Assembly (NCBI GenBank): GCA_963920705.1
Contig: OY987231.1
Coordinates: 16,345,024-16,409,023 of the forward strand
Direction: 5' to 3'
DNA: 64,000 nucleotides
From: Odiellus spinosus
Taxonomy: Eukaryota; Arthropoda; Arachnida; Opiliones; Phalangiidae
Shown: positions 35,120-48,000 of the stretch, one piece after another
Layout of the letters: the number at the start of each line of letters is the position of its first letter
How positions within the stretch are numbered: position 1 is the first letter of the stretch
The notes under the pieces: generated by a model
What the model was told of the DNA's origin: nothing
What the model saw: only the letters and a program-made list of their open reading frames with translations
Databases searched by the model: none
Program-made: the position numbers and the translations under genes

Positions 35120-35584
35120 TTAGGCCGAAAAGAAGTTTTCATTCCACAAACTAAAGTTGGAATCCTTAAAAGTCAAGAAATTCAGATAGCATTGGTAGTA
35201 GCTGCTGAACATGACATTACCAAAGACCTCGCCAAAGACTTTGGTCCAAATCTCTACTAAATTTTGATGTCTAAGAGTAATCGGCTGGATAACAATGAAC
35301 GGTACGCGTTTGTAATAAACTCGGTTTAAGCCCCCAACGATAGCCTTGGAATAAATACAGCTATAAAAAACCATAATATAAATGGAAGGTTTTGATTTGG
35401 TTTTCGCACATCTTGTTTCTTCATACAAACATTTTACCTGTATGAGACGGAGAGCTAGAGAGAGAGAGTCATTTCTGGCGCTCGGAGCGTTTTCACATAA
35501 TCTTAGTACGCGCTCGTGTGTCCGGGTGCAAGGAGGTTTCGAAGGATTTTCCTGGTAAAAACCAAACCCACAGCCCAGAAACAC
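35120..35584 (-). CDS. Open reading frame, 154 aa, unknown
   Basis: The longest uninterrupted non-repeat frame outside the named genes. The N-terminal third is Arg, Cys and Ser rich and comes from a locally GC-richer stretch with GA repeats. The rest looks like translated AT-rich DNA, with no domain, signal peptide or transmembrane pattern I recognise. A CAG|GTAAAATG inside it could be a splice donor, so the GC-rich part might be an exon, but no partner exon is evident. It may be chance. Confidence 0.15.
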   Translation of the reverse strand: MFLGCGFGFYQENPSKPPCTRTHERVLRLCENAPSARNDSLSLALRLIQVKCLYEETRCAKTKSKPSIYIMVFYSCIYSKAIVGGLNRVYYKRVPFIVIQPITLRHQNLVEIWTKVFGEVFGNVMFSSYYQCYLNFLTFKDSNFSLWNENFFSA

Positions 35585-35877
35585 TATCTTCTTATAGATT
35601 CCAAAATAGCCGAAGAAATAGCTTACTATTTTCGATACGTCTCGCGTGGCTGGAGATTTTGTTATCTATAGGAAAATAAAATAATGAAAAGGAACAATGT
35701 AATAGAATCGTCATTTCTTCGGAACAAACTCAAACGGAATTCTCGCTAATAAAAAAATGTAAATTCACTTTTTTTGATTTGAGAAAAAAAAAAAAAAAAA
35801 AAAAAACGCTTGTATTTTCCCGTTACTAATTCGTTTCAATACAGGCTTTATCGGTTATAATGAGTGTAATCTCTAGT

Positions 35878-35888
35878 GGGATTTTCCC
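35878..35888. promoter_or_regulatory. kappaB-type site
   Basis: GGGATTTTCCC, the same 11-mer as the site in Relish intron 1, here 1.6 kb upstream of the candidate alternative first exon at 34273. Confidence 0.35.
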
Positions 35889-38800
35889 AAGTCCTCTCCT
35901 GAATTTGATTTTAACGGCACATGCGATAATCTCGTCGTTATTATTTAACCAAAAAGTTTACCTAAATACATTATTGGACATACGAAAAAAAAATCCCCTT
36001 TCTCGTTGTTTTTAAATTTAATTGAATAATAGTTCGATAGAAATGGGAATGTTTCACGATAACCTTAATTTAGGTTGTGTCAGCGAAGTTAACGAGGAAA
36101 ACATGCGGTTTCATACGATCTCCTTCATGGGCGTACTGTATCTACTTTAAGTGTAGCATATAGATTTCCGGGGTGGAAATTTAAGAGCTAGTTAATTCTT
36201 GCTAATTTCAAGCGCAAGACTGGGTTTTTCGTGAGAATGGTCTATATTGGCAAGACCTTTTCACTAAATAACATTCTATTAAATAGACATTTCTAAAAAC
36301 GGCGTATGCGGAAAATCCAGGAAGTGGCGTTGAGACAAGGTCTTTGAATACAAGACGGTGTCTTACTTCTCAACAAAAAAATTATGATTAGGAAATAAAT
36401 CAGAAATGTTCTCCTTGTAGAAACATATCGGCGCGCCAAAAAGGCGCCCAGTATAGGCACTAAAATACTGTAATACATAAGGCATAATTGGAGAATCAGG
36501 AAAATTCTCACAGTTCAGGGTTAAACCAAATCTGGGCGACGCTATGTCCAACTTAGAATATGTTCTCCAAAATGAAACTTTAAGACACAAGTTGCAGCAG
36601 AGGGAGATAATATATGGGAAGGGTGCCACTGTTTTTCTTCATAATCCATTAGATGCAATGCGTTTATACCAACTTCCCTGTATTGGAAGGCTTTATGCAA
36701 ATGATTGAAATTAAGATATAACGTACGGGGAATAGAAAGTTTGAAATTAATGTGAAAATTTACCACCCGGACATTTAATGATCGAGAAGTGACTGGACAC
36801 TAATTATCCCGAATTTTATTAGTTTAAATTGACTATAGATAGGTGACACCCTTCCGATATTATCTCATTAAACTCAAAGTCCGCATTTCTTCAGAGATCC
36901 TACATAGGCATATAGTGGTAGAAAACGGTAGAAAGTTTCACATTAGTAACCCATTTATCCTAAAGCAGGGAGCCCAGCCATAAATTTCAATTCCCTATAG
37001 GAAATATAGGATTATTCTTCCCAAAATATAGGATAGGACCCAAAATTAGGTTTCATAGGATAATATAGGGTGAAAATTATCTCAAATAACGGATTTTATA
37101 CGGCAAACTTCAGCAAAAATACCTTTTAAAAAATGAGATTTTATTTCGCAGTTGAATTTGTTTAGATATTGAACTAGCCTGAAACCGTTAAGAGCTTGGT
37201 TGATCTACCCGCTGGCTCTAATTGTGAGAAGCGATATATTCAAATCTTAGCTAATAGGGTCAGCTTATGCAAAACGTTAAAATTTTTGATGGGGCAGAGA
37301 AAAATATTGATCCCGAAATATTATATTAGGAATTATAGGAATTTATAGGACATATTTCAAAGAAATACAGGATAATATAGGACAACTGGGCTGCCTCCTA
37401 AAGTTCCGGTTTATATTTTCGAACTAATTTAAAACAGTGAAAGTTGAAGAGAAATACCAGTCATAAAAAATTGGAACAGCTTTTGAATTTTGCGTGTTTT
37501 AGAATGTGGTGGACGTAATTTTTTTCCCCTGGAGTATACCTTTAATCCGTCTCCTAAAGTAACTTAAAATAGACGAAGAAACGGTAAATTTTTATTTGTT
37601 GGGGTATTCCACTTGATATGTAGGTTCAAATCTTATCTTTAATCTCGACACGTGCCTGTAGTTTACATACTAAGTAGAAAAACGTGTTTCAAGTGGAAAT
37701 GAGTTAGGTGATTTTATATATTTGATTAATACCGGTAAAGTATTATACCGGTAGAAGCGAGTGGATGTATCCGGAACCGCGCGTTGTGTTAATAACAAAA
37801 AACCCTGTCTTGGCGAGTAATTCCTCTGGCCAGTGTATCGGTACTAAATTGTCAAAAAACCCAATTGAGCAACTATAAAATGATAAAACCTTTCACTTAA
37901 TCAAAAGCCATTATTAACAATAATAAAAATATAAATATTCATTTAGCTCTTTGTAAAGGATATCAAGCTAAAATCTATTTCATTATATTTCAATTATAGA
38001 TTTGGCAGCACGAGCTAGATAAGGTCCCCCTTTACACTAGAGTGCAAATACAAATCATAGAAGAGATATCTCTCATCGACTGGTTTTGAATGCGCTGCCT
38101 AGTCAAGGTAAAATACACGCGCCTATATTGTAATGTCTGCGAAATATTTTTCTCAGATAAATATGACATTGAAAATTATTTATCTAACTTCATCGCCATA
38201 AAAAAAGGTTGGCAAAAGATTATGCAAAGTAACTTCTAGAAATTTATATACTCCCCGCTGAGTCTACTGGGAATGAATAACCGAATATCTTCTTGAGATT
38301 TGACAGGAATAAAAAATTGATAGAGAAATATAAACGTGTACGTTCGTCTTATGTATTGTAAAATAAAAATTACTTCATAGGGATAAGGTGTTCGCGGTCA
38401 AAAATGTCTCCGTTCAGAAGCCCATTGTTCTGAGTTGACGTACCCTGGTCACCTATGTGTAAAAGTTACAGTTCACTTATTTGATCGGTATTTTTCGAGG
38501 TATTTTTTCGCAAACTAATTATAATAAATTTTATAATAAAAATATTTAATTTGGGCACCCAAAAATTATTGCATCCGCACCTATATTGGGTTGTTGCCAA
38601 AATCATTATGAGAATGAAATTTATTTTGATGATATGGAAATTTTGACACCCATCAACCATGTCAGAATTAAAATTATTTAATTTCGTGTTTTTTTTTGTT
38701 TTTTTTTTTAATATATTTCGTCAGCTTGTCTTTAAGAACACGTTTGTACTCTGAGGCGGATAACAATTAGGCAAAGTAGGCAGTTAACTAAGGTCCCGAG

Positions 38801-39291
38801 ATTATCGGGACCTCGGAGTAAAAATCCAAGTAATAAATAAATAAAAAAAAACCCTCTGTGATTTCGAGATATATTTTGTTTAGTGACGACGAAGTGTTTC
38901 TATTTTCTAGTCACGCGATTGCCAAAGAAAAATCTCTTAATTAAATACCCACATTTAAAAATATATATTCCTACCGGTTTTTAAAATATCAAAGGTTACA
39001 AAAATCATTACGAATATATGATTTCCTTTCCTATGTCTGGTGGGTTAGTTAGTCAACACTTTCAGTTATACAACTAGGAATAAATTATTTTAATATTCAT
39101 TAAGGGTATAAGTAAAACAGAGACATACTAAACGTTCAAAAGCATTGCGAGAATTTAACTAATCAAAATAATTCCCTGTCGTCTACATAAATCTGATCCC
39201 ATATGAAAAATTTTTACATATATTTATGGAAGCCTCCCTGGTCTAATTGAATCCATACTAAGAGATTCCACTATTTTATTTTTGGATAATA

Positions 39292-40385
39292 TGAAAATTC
39301 CCTGACTTTTCCCGGACTTTTTAGAGCAATTTTGAAAGTCCCCGACTTTTCCACGTCTGTGGCAACCCTGCCAAATGTATACGATATTTATAGGTCTAAA
39401 ATGCCAAATGTATAGGATATTTATAGGTCCAAACTGATTTAATTACTTATTTTAACGAAAAATTGGAGTTTTACAGGAAATATACAGTATTATATTGAAA
39501 CTGACACTAGGGCACGCTAGTTATTCGAAAATCGAACATAAATGTTTAAATTAACATTAATATTTTTCATAAAACGCGCTACAAGTTTTGCAATTGCGTT
39601 CCCCAAAACTTTTGCATGCATATCTTTGTTCTAATCTGTACAACTGACACGATCAGCTTCAAATATTTCTTTGTAATTTCCTGGCTTCTTGGAAGATCTT
39701 TAAACTCCTTGACTTTTTAAAATATCTTAAAATTCCCCGACTTTTAGCCGACTTTTTTGGTTCATATTCAAATTCCCTGACTTTTCCCTGTTTTCCCTGA
39801 TATGTGGCAACCCTGTCATGACGGATTTAGATGGGTAGTTTTTAGATAAAAACATCTAAAGGTGATCCCCAAATTTTTAAAAAAAGTTTCAATCATAAAC
39901 GGTTCCTTGACACATACCAAAATATTTATTTTCTCTGACCATTTGTGCTATTTTCAAATTCCTTGACTTTTCCCTGACCTATTAGATCAATTTTCAAATT
40001 CCCTGACTTTTCCCTGACCTTTGGGGCCACTTTCCAAATTCCCTGACTTTTCCCTGACCTATTAGATCAATTTTCAAATTCCCTGACTTTTCCCTGACCT
40101 TTGGGGCCACTTTCCAAATTCCCTGACTTTTCCCTGACCTTTGGGGCCACTTTCCAAATTCCCTGACTTTTCCCTGACCTTTGGGGCCACTTTCCAAATT
40201 CCCTGACTTTTCCCTGACCTTTGGGGCCACTTTCCAAATTCCCTGACTTTTCCCTGACCTTTGGGGCCACTTTCAAAATTCCCTGACTTTTCCCTGACCT
40301 TTGGGGCCACTTTACAAATTCCCTTACTTTTCGGGCTAATTTCCAAATTTCCTGACTTTTCCAGGTTTTCGAGGTTGTGTACAAA
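39292..40385. repeat. CCCTGACTTTTC minisatellite, 40-bp unit
   Basis: Nine or so nearly perfect 40-bp units at 39952-40325 (AATTCCCTGACTTTTCCCTG then ACCTTTGGGGCCACTTTCCA) are flanked by degenerate single units back to 39292 and on to 40385. Some units carry ATTAGATCAATTTTC in place of TTGGGGCCACTTTCC. The minus-strand frames of 78-105 codons are repeat translations. Units of this kind are seen scattered as well as tandem here, which suggests a mobile or amplifying origin. Confidence 0.9.
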
Positions 40386-40595
40386 CCCTGAACATGATTA
40401 TCGCATACAGTTAAAACAAATACTTAAATATACTTCGGTAACTGAAACTGATTCCATACAATTCACTCAGTTTAGTTTTGCTTAAGTTAGACTCGGTACG
40501 ATGCGTGCCTTATCTTTCTAACGATTAAAATCATTAAATCTATCGTTGATGTATGTACTCACCGAATTGAAATATTGGTTTCCCATATTCTTTCT

Positions 40596-40601
40596 TCAGT
40601 T
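40596..40601 (+). promoter_or_regulatory. Candidate initiator TCAGTT
   Basis: Matches the arthropod initiator consensus TCAGTY. The presumed transcription start A at 40598 lies 42 bases upstream of the ATG at 40640. No TATA box is evident at the usual distance. Confidence 0.35.
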
Positions 40602-40639
40602 CGTGTTCAATCAGGCATCTCGGAAGCCCGCTAGTGGCT

Positions 40640-42215
40640 ATGGGTAAACTACTCTCCGTTCTCCGAGCTTCGGTCAAACGCGGCCGAGATTCTTGTCAAA
40701 GAAAAGAAGTCGAAACTACGGTACCAGAAATACGAATTATCAGCGACGAAGAATTTCAGAAAATGCGCTTAAATTATAGAAAACGTTCCATACAAGATCT
40801 CTTGCAAGGTAAGTTATTTCCCACGAAAAATTATGAAGGCGTATCATTTTTAGCGATTTCAAACACTTAAACCACCACAGACACAAAAGAAACACTAGTA
40901 TCGTATAGCGTGGTTCAAACCAGACTAGTTCGGGAAATTTTTTTTATCGTTATAAAAATCGTTCATTGCATACGAAACAACGCTGCGTGTAAATAAATAG
41001 CACATTGTCAGAAAGTTTACCCTTGTATACAAAGGTCAAGCCTATTCGTTTTCGCTTGGAGCACGATAAAAACTTAAAGTGTAAACTCAAAATTTCTCAT
41101 GGGCCGATAAAAAAAAGCCACGATTAAAAAAGACAAGGGAAAAAACCATATTTACTAGTTTAAAAAAAGCCAAACAAACCCAAAGTTCTTGAGACAGGAG
41201 AGCGAAGGAGCTTCGAAAAAGTCCTTACGAGTAGCGTCAATATAGACGAAATGTGAGGTCATTATGGTAAACGTCCCTAATTAGATAAAATCGTAACTAT
41301 CTAATTTTATTCTTTAAGATTAGGCCTTATTATAAAATAACCTTGGAAACGGATAAAAGAGCCGTTAAAAAGCACCGTTTGTATTGAAGATGTTCCCTTT
41401 TTCCAACGTTGGTTCAAAGTATAGGATTTTCTATACTTTTACCAGCCTTAAAACTAACAAAAAGAACCGTTAAATAGAACCCGTTTCTACGGAAGATGTT
41501 GCACTTTTTCAAGGCTGAGACAAGGTCTATTCACAACTTTAAAGGCTTTCCTGACTTAATTTGTCTACAGTTTATTTTGTAGACTAAATATCAAACTATT
41601 TGAAATACATAGCTTCGACACTCTACAAATATATCTAAAGAAGAAACGATGCTAATTACCCCACCTCCCAAATAAGACTAATTAAAAGGGGATCCCGTTG
41701 ATTAAGGGGTATAATTTCAGCCCTGAAACGACGGAGCTTAATACTAAGCATGATATTAAGAGTAATTGAAGCTCACCATATGTGATGACAACCTATAGAA
41801 ATATTTCACTTCTATCATGGGTCATTTTTCATAAATCACATTTTGTTACCTTCACGAGTACAAAGTAAAAACGTAGTTTGTTTTTATAGAAAATTATCAC
41901 GACGAACCTGAACTTACGGTTCCAGCTTCCAGAGCGAGGAAATGGTCTCTCAGCCTGCTGAGGAGATTGTCAGGGTCGTCATGTTCTAACGAAGACACTC
42001 GCGGCTCTTCCATCTTCGAAACCCAAAAGACGCAATCTCAAGTCCAGATTCCACAAATCGTTGTAGACTCTACAACGTTCACGCGTAAAAACTCCCGACG
42101 GCGAGTTATACGACGTAATGACGGATTTCGAAAAGCCTTTAGGACTAACAACGTGGCTCTAAAAGAGGCTCGCGAAGCCGTACAGTCTAGCTGCGAAGGG
42201 TACGACAGTGAATAA
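40640..42215 (+). CDS. Uncharacterised basic 164-aa protein with myristoylation-type N-terminus
   Basis: Not a family I recognise. Two exons, 40640-40808 and 41890-42215, join through CAAG|GTAAGT and TTTTTATAG|AA and give an open 495-nt frame. The protein starts MGKLLSVLRASVKRGRDS: Gly2 and Ser6 fit the N-myristoyltransferase consensus, and the basic residues that follow would favour membrane attachment. Residues about 35-56 (ISDEEFQKMRLNYRKRSIQD) look helical. Further features are RKWSLSLLRRLSGSS, a possible basophilic kinase site, a Gln/Ser/Thr-rich middle, and a second basic patch (RKNSRRRVIRRNDGFRKAFR) followed by an Ala/Glu helix. The start is set at the first ATG; the frame continues upstream through GTG. 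It is convergent with FAM13. The splice sites and composition make it likely to be real. Confidence 0.65.
41328..41526. repeat. Dispersed repeat, copy B
   Basis: Partner of 33709-33905, inside the intron of the 164-aa gene. Same two half-unit structure with AGAGCCGTTAAAAAGCA and TATTGAAGATGTT shared. Confidence 0.65.
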
Positions 42216-43103
42216 ACAGAGATTTCAAGATCTTAACCATAAACAATATACATACCAATAGAACGTGTAGTCTTTGTAGTGTGTTGATCTTTGCCGCGGC
42301 TAAACTAGGAATGTTCGGACAACTGGCATTAACTCTCACGCCAGTAAGCGTGCGCCGATGTGGGTTGAGCCGCACTTGGGAGCGTGCCAATGTTTTTAGG
42401 ACGGCAGGGCAATCCCACCCCCACCCATCCATTGACAGGCTTTGATACTGAAAAAAGGGCGGGGACAAAAAAAAACAATATTGAAGAAAAAGAGAGGGAG
42501 TATTTGTCATTATTTACCCTCGCGGTTGGGTCTGGCCTTCACAGTCAAGGTTAAGACTGTTAAGGTCGTACCATGGAGAAAGTATAAAAGTAGAGTCAAA
42601 CGCGACAAAATCGAGATATTTGACAGAGACCAAACTCGGCCACCTTCTATTTTTATATCCATTCTTCTATCAGAAGCATAGTGGGTGGTAAGATTACCGT
42701 ACCCAGATTTGGACACGACAAGCTCTCGTTTTAACTTACTTTCTAGATGCGCACACCAATATAGCTTACCCATTCTTCAATGATGGTTCTTTCATATATT
42801 GCGTAGCATTTCCTCTTGATTTTCACATTTTACCAACTCCACTTGAACATAAATAAAATGGGAAATATTTAGATCAATCAAGAGTTTATAATATTAAATT
42901 TCATATTGTGATATTACCAATTCATTGGAAGCAGCTGAGTTTAGACTATAGATTTCCACGGTGCACTATTATATAGTCTAGACGAGAAAACATTTGGATA
43001 CAGTGTGACACATAGGCTCTGGGTTTATAATGTATTTGCTTCCATTTTCCTACTTGGTTTAGAGTCGTGGAATTCTTTGCACCCTCTCTTGAATTCTTCT
43101 TAT

Positions 43104-43440
43104 CAGAAGCCGATGTAACCCTCCTTTGAAGTCTACTACTCTAATGTTCCATATAGCGCTCCTCTCTGTATGGGTAAAATTCACAATTTTACGAGATCGG
43201 AGGGGTCCTACTTCATACCCCTGTCTACGGAAAATTGGAAATTCTCTCTCTCCACAAACGACGACGTTTTTTTTGACGAACTCCAAGGCTGCTAGAGATA
43301 TTCGCCGGACGAACTCCCGCTCCGAAAATATCTACCGTTAGAAGGCGTACGAATCGCGCTTTTTGAAACTAACCCATACAGAGAGGGGTAGACAAAACCA
43401 GGGAGTAATAGACTTCAAAGGAGGGTTTCATCGGCTTCTG
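43104..43440. mobile_element. Foldback/MITE element with about 80-bp inverted arms
   Basis: Begins CAGAAGCCGATG and ends CATCGGCTTCTG. The arms continue with CCTCCTTTGAAGTCTA and CTCTCTGTATGGGT in inverted order with scattered mismatches over about 80 bp. TTCTTAT stands directly on both sides (43097-43103 and 43441-43447), a likely 7-bp target-site duplication. The CAG start resembles hAT elements, which usually duplicate 8 bp. There is no transposase; small frames inside are by-products. Confidence 0.75.
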
Positions 43441-44254
43441 TTCTTATCAATAATAAAAATATTCATGAAAGCTATATTTTATTATTTTAACAATGTCACC
43501 TTTCATAAGCCAAATATTAAGTAGATTTCTTCTTTACATGACATAATTATAATAACAATTATTCGATAGGATGACTTAATAATGCCTTAGAATTATTTAT
43601 ACAAAGTATTCTTCGAAGATTGGAGTTTCTCAGTTTCCGTGAAACTTTACAAAAAGCGTGCTCATTTTAACTCTAATGTATTTTTAAACAATCTATAAAA
43701 AGATATTTATTACGAATAACATAAAACCCAATTAAAAAAATGTTTCCAAAAAAATTCTGAACACAAATAAAAAAAATGTATATTCGTAAATTTTATGTAT
43801 AGTTATATGGCGTTTTGTACGCGTGTATTTATGTATATATATTGGGTTTTTAAATTTTTAAATATTTATAGTACCGGTACGATATATTTCTTTCGAGAGA
43901 TCACACTTATATCTACAAAAAGATTTGAAGAAAAAGTATATATATACGGAGTTTCCATCTAAAATATTGAACATTCACTTTTAAAGAGTTTGTAAAGAAG
44001 AAAACCGTTTAAACGCGATGTATTTTCCCGATTTTTTTTTCTCTCTCGGGATAATGGGTTGTTGAAACATAAATACAAGTTGTAGTGAAATATTTACAAT
44101 GCTCACGAATTATATCACAATAAAAATAATTAAAAAATAAGCTGACGACGTTTTTTTTTAATAAGAAAAACCATTGACCTTTAATATCATACGCTAAAAA
44201 GTGGTATTTTATTTTTGCACCAATTTAAAACACATGGCGATCGGCTCATAACAT

Positions 44255-44575
44255 TGACGCTAACGCGTCTACTGAATTTCGCGATTTTCTAACAATTTTT
44301 TCACACATTTTTAGCAATTTTCCGCGAATTTGTCAGCCACGTGATAATTTTTCGTCGAATTTTATAATTTTTTGAAGCCACGTGATATTTTTATACTAAT
44401 TTTAATGTTTTTGTAACCACGTGGAATTTTCCCGCGATTTATAATCATTTTTGAAGCAAACTTGGGGAGTTTTTCGAGCAATTTAATTATTGCTGCCACG
44501 TGGTCATTTCCCGCGCATTTAGAATGAATTGCAGCCACGTGGCTAATTCCCGCCAATTCTCCACGCACTAATAAT
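44255..44575. repeat. Degenerate 40-bp tandem repeat carrying CACGTG boxes
   Basis: CACGTG occurs at 44338, 44379, 44418, 44497 and 44536, spaced 41, 39, 79 and 39 bases, so one box is missing where a degenerate unit lies near 44457. Most units read CCACGTGG or CCACGTGA, and several have TTCCCGC(G) 10-15 bases later. The spacing shows a tandem origin. The motifs match E-box and E2F-type sites. Confidence 0.7.
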
Positions 44576-45048
44576 ACTAGCACCTCGCGATACTATCGCT
44601 TCAACGTTAAAACTGAAAAAACACCACAATTTAGTGTCGAAATAAAGGTCAGAATAATTCGATTCCAAAAATATTAACGTTTCTAAAACTTAAGACTAGA
44701 ATGATGAAGATAATTTTAGCTGCAAAAAGATTTTTTTTTTCATATCCGAGTACGCTTTTACTCGCGTTGTATATATAATATATATAATTTTTAATTTCCT
44801 CAATTTAGAATTATTTTATAATTAATTTTCTTTGGCGTCGCTTATATTATTATTAATAAGAGGTTTTAAAAAATGAAAGGAATTCATTGACGTTTTTTCC
44901 ACGTTTTGTACTTGGGCAGGACCAATAACGTTAAAATATATATAAAGGGGGTAAAAATAATTGAACGTAATTGGTTGGATTTTTTATATCCTTTTTTTTT
45001 TTTTCACGGATTTGTAGATTTATCCTCGTGAAATCCATTCAGGATGAA

Positions 45049-48000
45049 TTTAGATCATCATGTGATGCTCGTGTTTCGTTACCAGAGCATCCAACAGCTT
45101 CAGACGAGCTTTAATATGCTGATAGAAAAACGAGTATTGGTTCATAATAGTGCCAAGTGATCAACTTTTAAAGGCTGCGTACAAAATTAACTGTAGTTAA
45201 TAAACTTACTTTGTAATCTGAGTAAATTGTTTCGACAGAACTTCTGTCTTCTTTCTGCGCCCGCCTTCCAGTTTTCCTCTGAAAATCGTCCTCGAATTCC
45301 CTAACTGCTTTCTTTAGTTTCCTCTTTTCCATTCTTGCTTGTTGCAATTGACGCAATAATTCTGATCTATAATGATGCATGTCATTAAAAATAGTTTAGG
45401 TTTAAACATAAAAACGATAAATTTGGATTCAAATAAAAACGTACAGTGGCAACTCGTGAAGGTTGCAGGACTTTTTGGGGTCCTTTTCGCTACCTCCCGT
45501 GGCAGTTGCCGATTTGGCTAAATCCTCTTTATCACGTTCTTCAGCTTGTTCAGGAACCTCAACCCCTTCGGCGATGTTCTCTTGTTCTTCAATGCTTGTT
45601 TCCAAACTCTTGGACTGTTCCTGAATTATGGGAAATGTGTTTTTAGTTTGAAGAAAGATTGCTTACCACCAAAATTTCTTACCTCGGGCATTCTACGATG
45701 TTGAGGAGATGTAAAATCCATAGCAACGTGTTCCAATATTGGTTGCAATTCGGTACCCATCATAACTATCTCTTTACTCTTCATGGAACTTCCAGCTCCG
45801 ACCGCGACGCTTACACCCTGCAAGACGTTGGCCCGAACTAATCTCTTGACACTGCGATAACGTTCGTATAAATCTCGCATAGTGTCCCTGTCGGTCTTCG
45901 TGGCTGGTCTACCGTGCACGCTCTCGAATTGCAACAGGGCTTTCTGAATGGCCACTTTCTCGTCTTGCACCTGATCTCTGGTCATTTTTTCAAATTCTTC
46001 CGGTCTGTGATGCACCTTTCGGTTGTCAGACAAATACTGTTGGGCGCGACTCAGAGAATCTACTACCGATGGTTTGCTGGAATCGGTCGTCTCTCCTTGT
46101 CGATGCGTTTTCATCGACGGATATTCCTTGTGTGGAGACATAAGTTCCCCAGTATGGCCTTCTTCTTTCAGTTCTAAAATATAATGTTAAAGTATACCGT
46201 TTATCCTTCTATTGACAAATCAAAGACAGTTCAGCAGTCAAACCAAAGTTTATAAAGAAAACTTCAGGTTCTTGTCGACTTAGAAACTGTATCTATTCAT
46301 AGTGATTAAGATCTTTGGTTACTCAGGGCATAATTAACTCCTGATCCCAAATTTAAGATTACTTTCAAATGCAATAGAGAATTATATCAGGCTTACGTCT
46401 CAATTCTTTTCTGATTTTGTTAAATTCTTGCAATATTTTCTTAGCTTCTGGATAATTCATTTTCTCAGCATGTGAAGGCTGCAAATAAATAAATTGCGTT
46501 TCAGTAACAAAAAAATCTAAGCCTATTTCGAAAATTTAGAAGAATCACATATGAAAATTTATATATTAAGAAAGTAAACTTACTCTGTATCCGTGTTCCA
46601 ACTCAAAAGCTTCTTCAAAAAGTTTTATTTTCTTCTTGTAGCCTAAAAGCAATTATTAAATTTAGTCGCAATAATTAAAAATTATATATTTAGAACTTCA
46701 TTTTAACAATAAATATTAAATTACTTACTGTGCATTTTCTTTGTCAATTGCTTTACATTCGCGGCTACAGCTTCGTCTTCTTTCATGGTACTAGATTTAG
46801 TAAAATAAATTTTGAAAATTAGTTTTAAGAATTTCAAGGTATCATAATAAAAATTATAAAATTATAGAAAATATGAGTTTGACATAATTGTTAATGAAAT
46901 AACGATGCAAGCAAATTTATATTCCAATCAACATAAGATATTTTAAGATTATGAAAATATAACCGATTTTCACAATGATTATTATTCAAATCTTGCTTTC
47001 AACTTATTCAAATAATAAACTATATTTAATGACTATGTAGTCACGAATCCAATTCAAAATTATTTCATTGATAAGATGAAATAAATCGCAACTGTATAGA
47101 TCAAGAAAGCGTCTAGTTGAGTCGAGGGAGTACACACTTGTTCGCACTCAGGTGAACTCAGGTGTACAATCTATAGAACAACTATACGTAAAATAATTTT
47201 AAACTCTGGCTATTTTTTCTACTCATTACGAAGAGATTAATTTTACGAATAAGTATTACAGGTTACGATGATTAAAAATGCAAAACATAATCCAATTACT
47301 TTGTAGATTTATCGACTTTCATTTTGCCCTTTAGACAAACCCAACTTTCCTCGAGGAACGCGAACGAACTATTAAAGAAGATTGTCTTAACAAGGATATG
47401 CCATAATTTGGATGAAAGTAACTCAAGTCTCTTGTGTAACGTCACTACCAATTTATTGAAAGTATCAAGGTCTTTTCTGGTACCCGTAATTCAAATATTT
47501 CTACGAATAGCATTGCTAAGAGATGAAGGGAAAGTTTCACGCTTATTTTAATTTGTATAAAAGCTAGTATCGGGGACATATAAATTATTCCGAATGTGAC
47601 GTTTTATTTAACACTTACTAATAATTATTTACTTCTGCCCTCACTTAACACTTATGTCCAATTGTACTTTATAAAATTATATTCTGGGGTTTATTTTTCA
47701 AACCCCGAAACTTAGAACCTTTGTTAGAACTGGCTGGTAGAAACCCCGCTGGCTGTTTTAAAATCCCCCTCGCGAAAATAACTTGACCAAAAAGGAAAAA
47801 CAAGAATTCTCGCGAAATTCACCTGGCAATGTTTCGCAACCCAAGACCACGAGGTTGAACGGGATAGAAATATAATATAGGAGATTAACATTTCGGCCAC
47901 CAAGCAATGCGGTAACCAGAAAAAGATGAGGACACCAGTTCCAAAAGTCGTGACTCGTGATATACTCCGCGATAAGTAAAAACTTAGAAAGTTTGAATTC

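Larger units (their letters stand above)
34274..40639. other. Gene-poor region, 34.3-40.6 kb
   Basis: No gene I can support with domains or introns. It includes the 154-codon frame at 35120-35584, a kappaB-type motif at 35878-35888, an A run near 35787-35806, TAGGA-rich degenerate sequence at 37.0-37.4 kb typical of old transposons, and the 40-bp minisatellite at its right end. Confidence 0.55.
42216..45048. other. Convergent intergenic region
   Basis: Lies between the 3' ends of the 164-aa gene (plus) and the FAM13 gene (minus). It contains a GC-rich stretch at 42290-42440 that may be transposon-derived, the foldback element at 43104-43440 and the CACGTG repeat cluster at 44255-44575. No supported coding region. 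Confidence 0.6.

Noticed and set aside
39994..40384. Minus-strand frames of 78-105 codons with repeated KVREKSGN
   Set aside because: Produced by the 40-bp minisatellite, whose repeats keep frames open by chance.
42187..42510. 107-codon minus-strand frame
   Set aside because: Overlaps the end of the supported 164-aa gene and a possible transposon fragment; no domain recognised.
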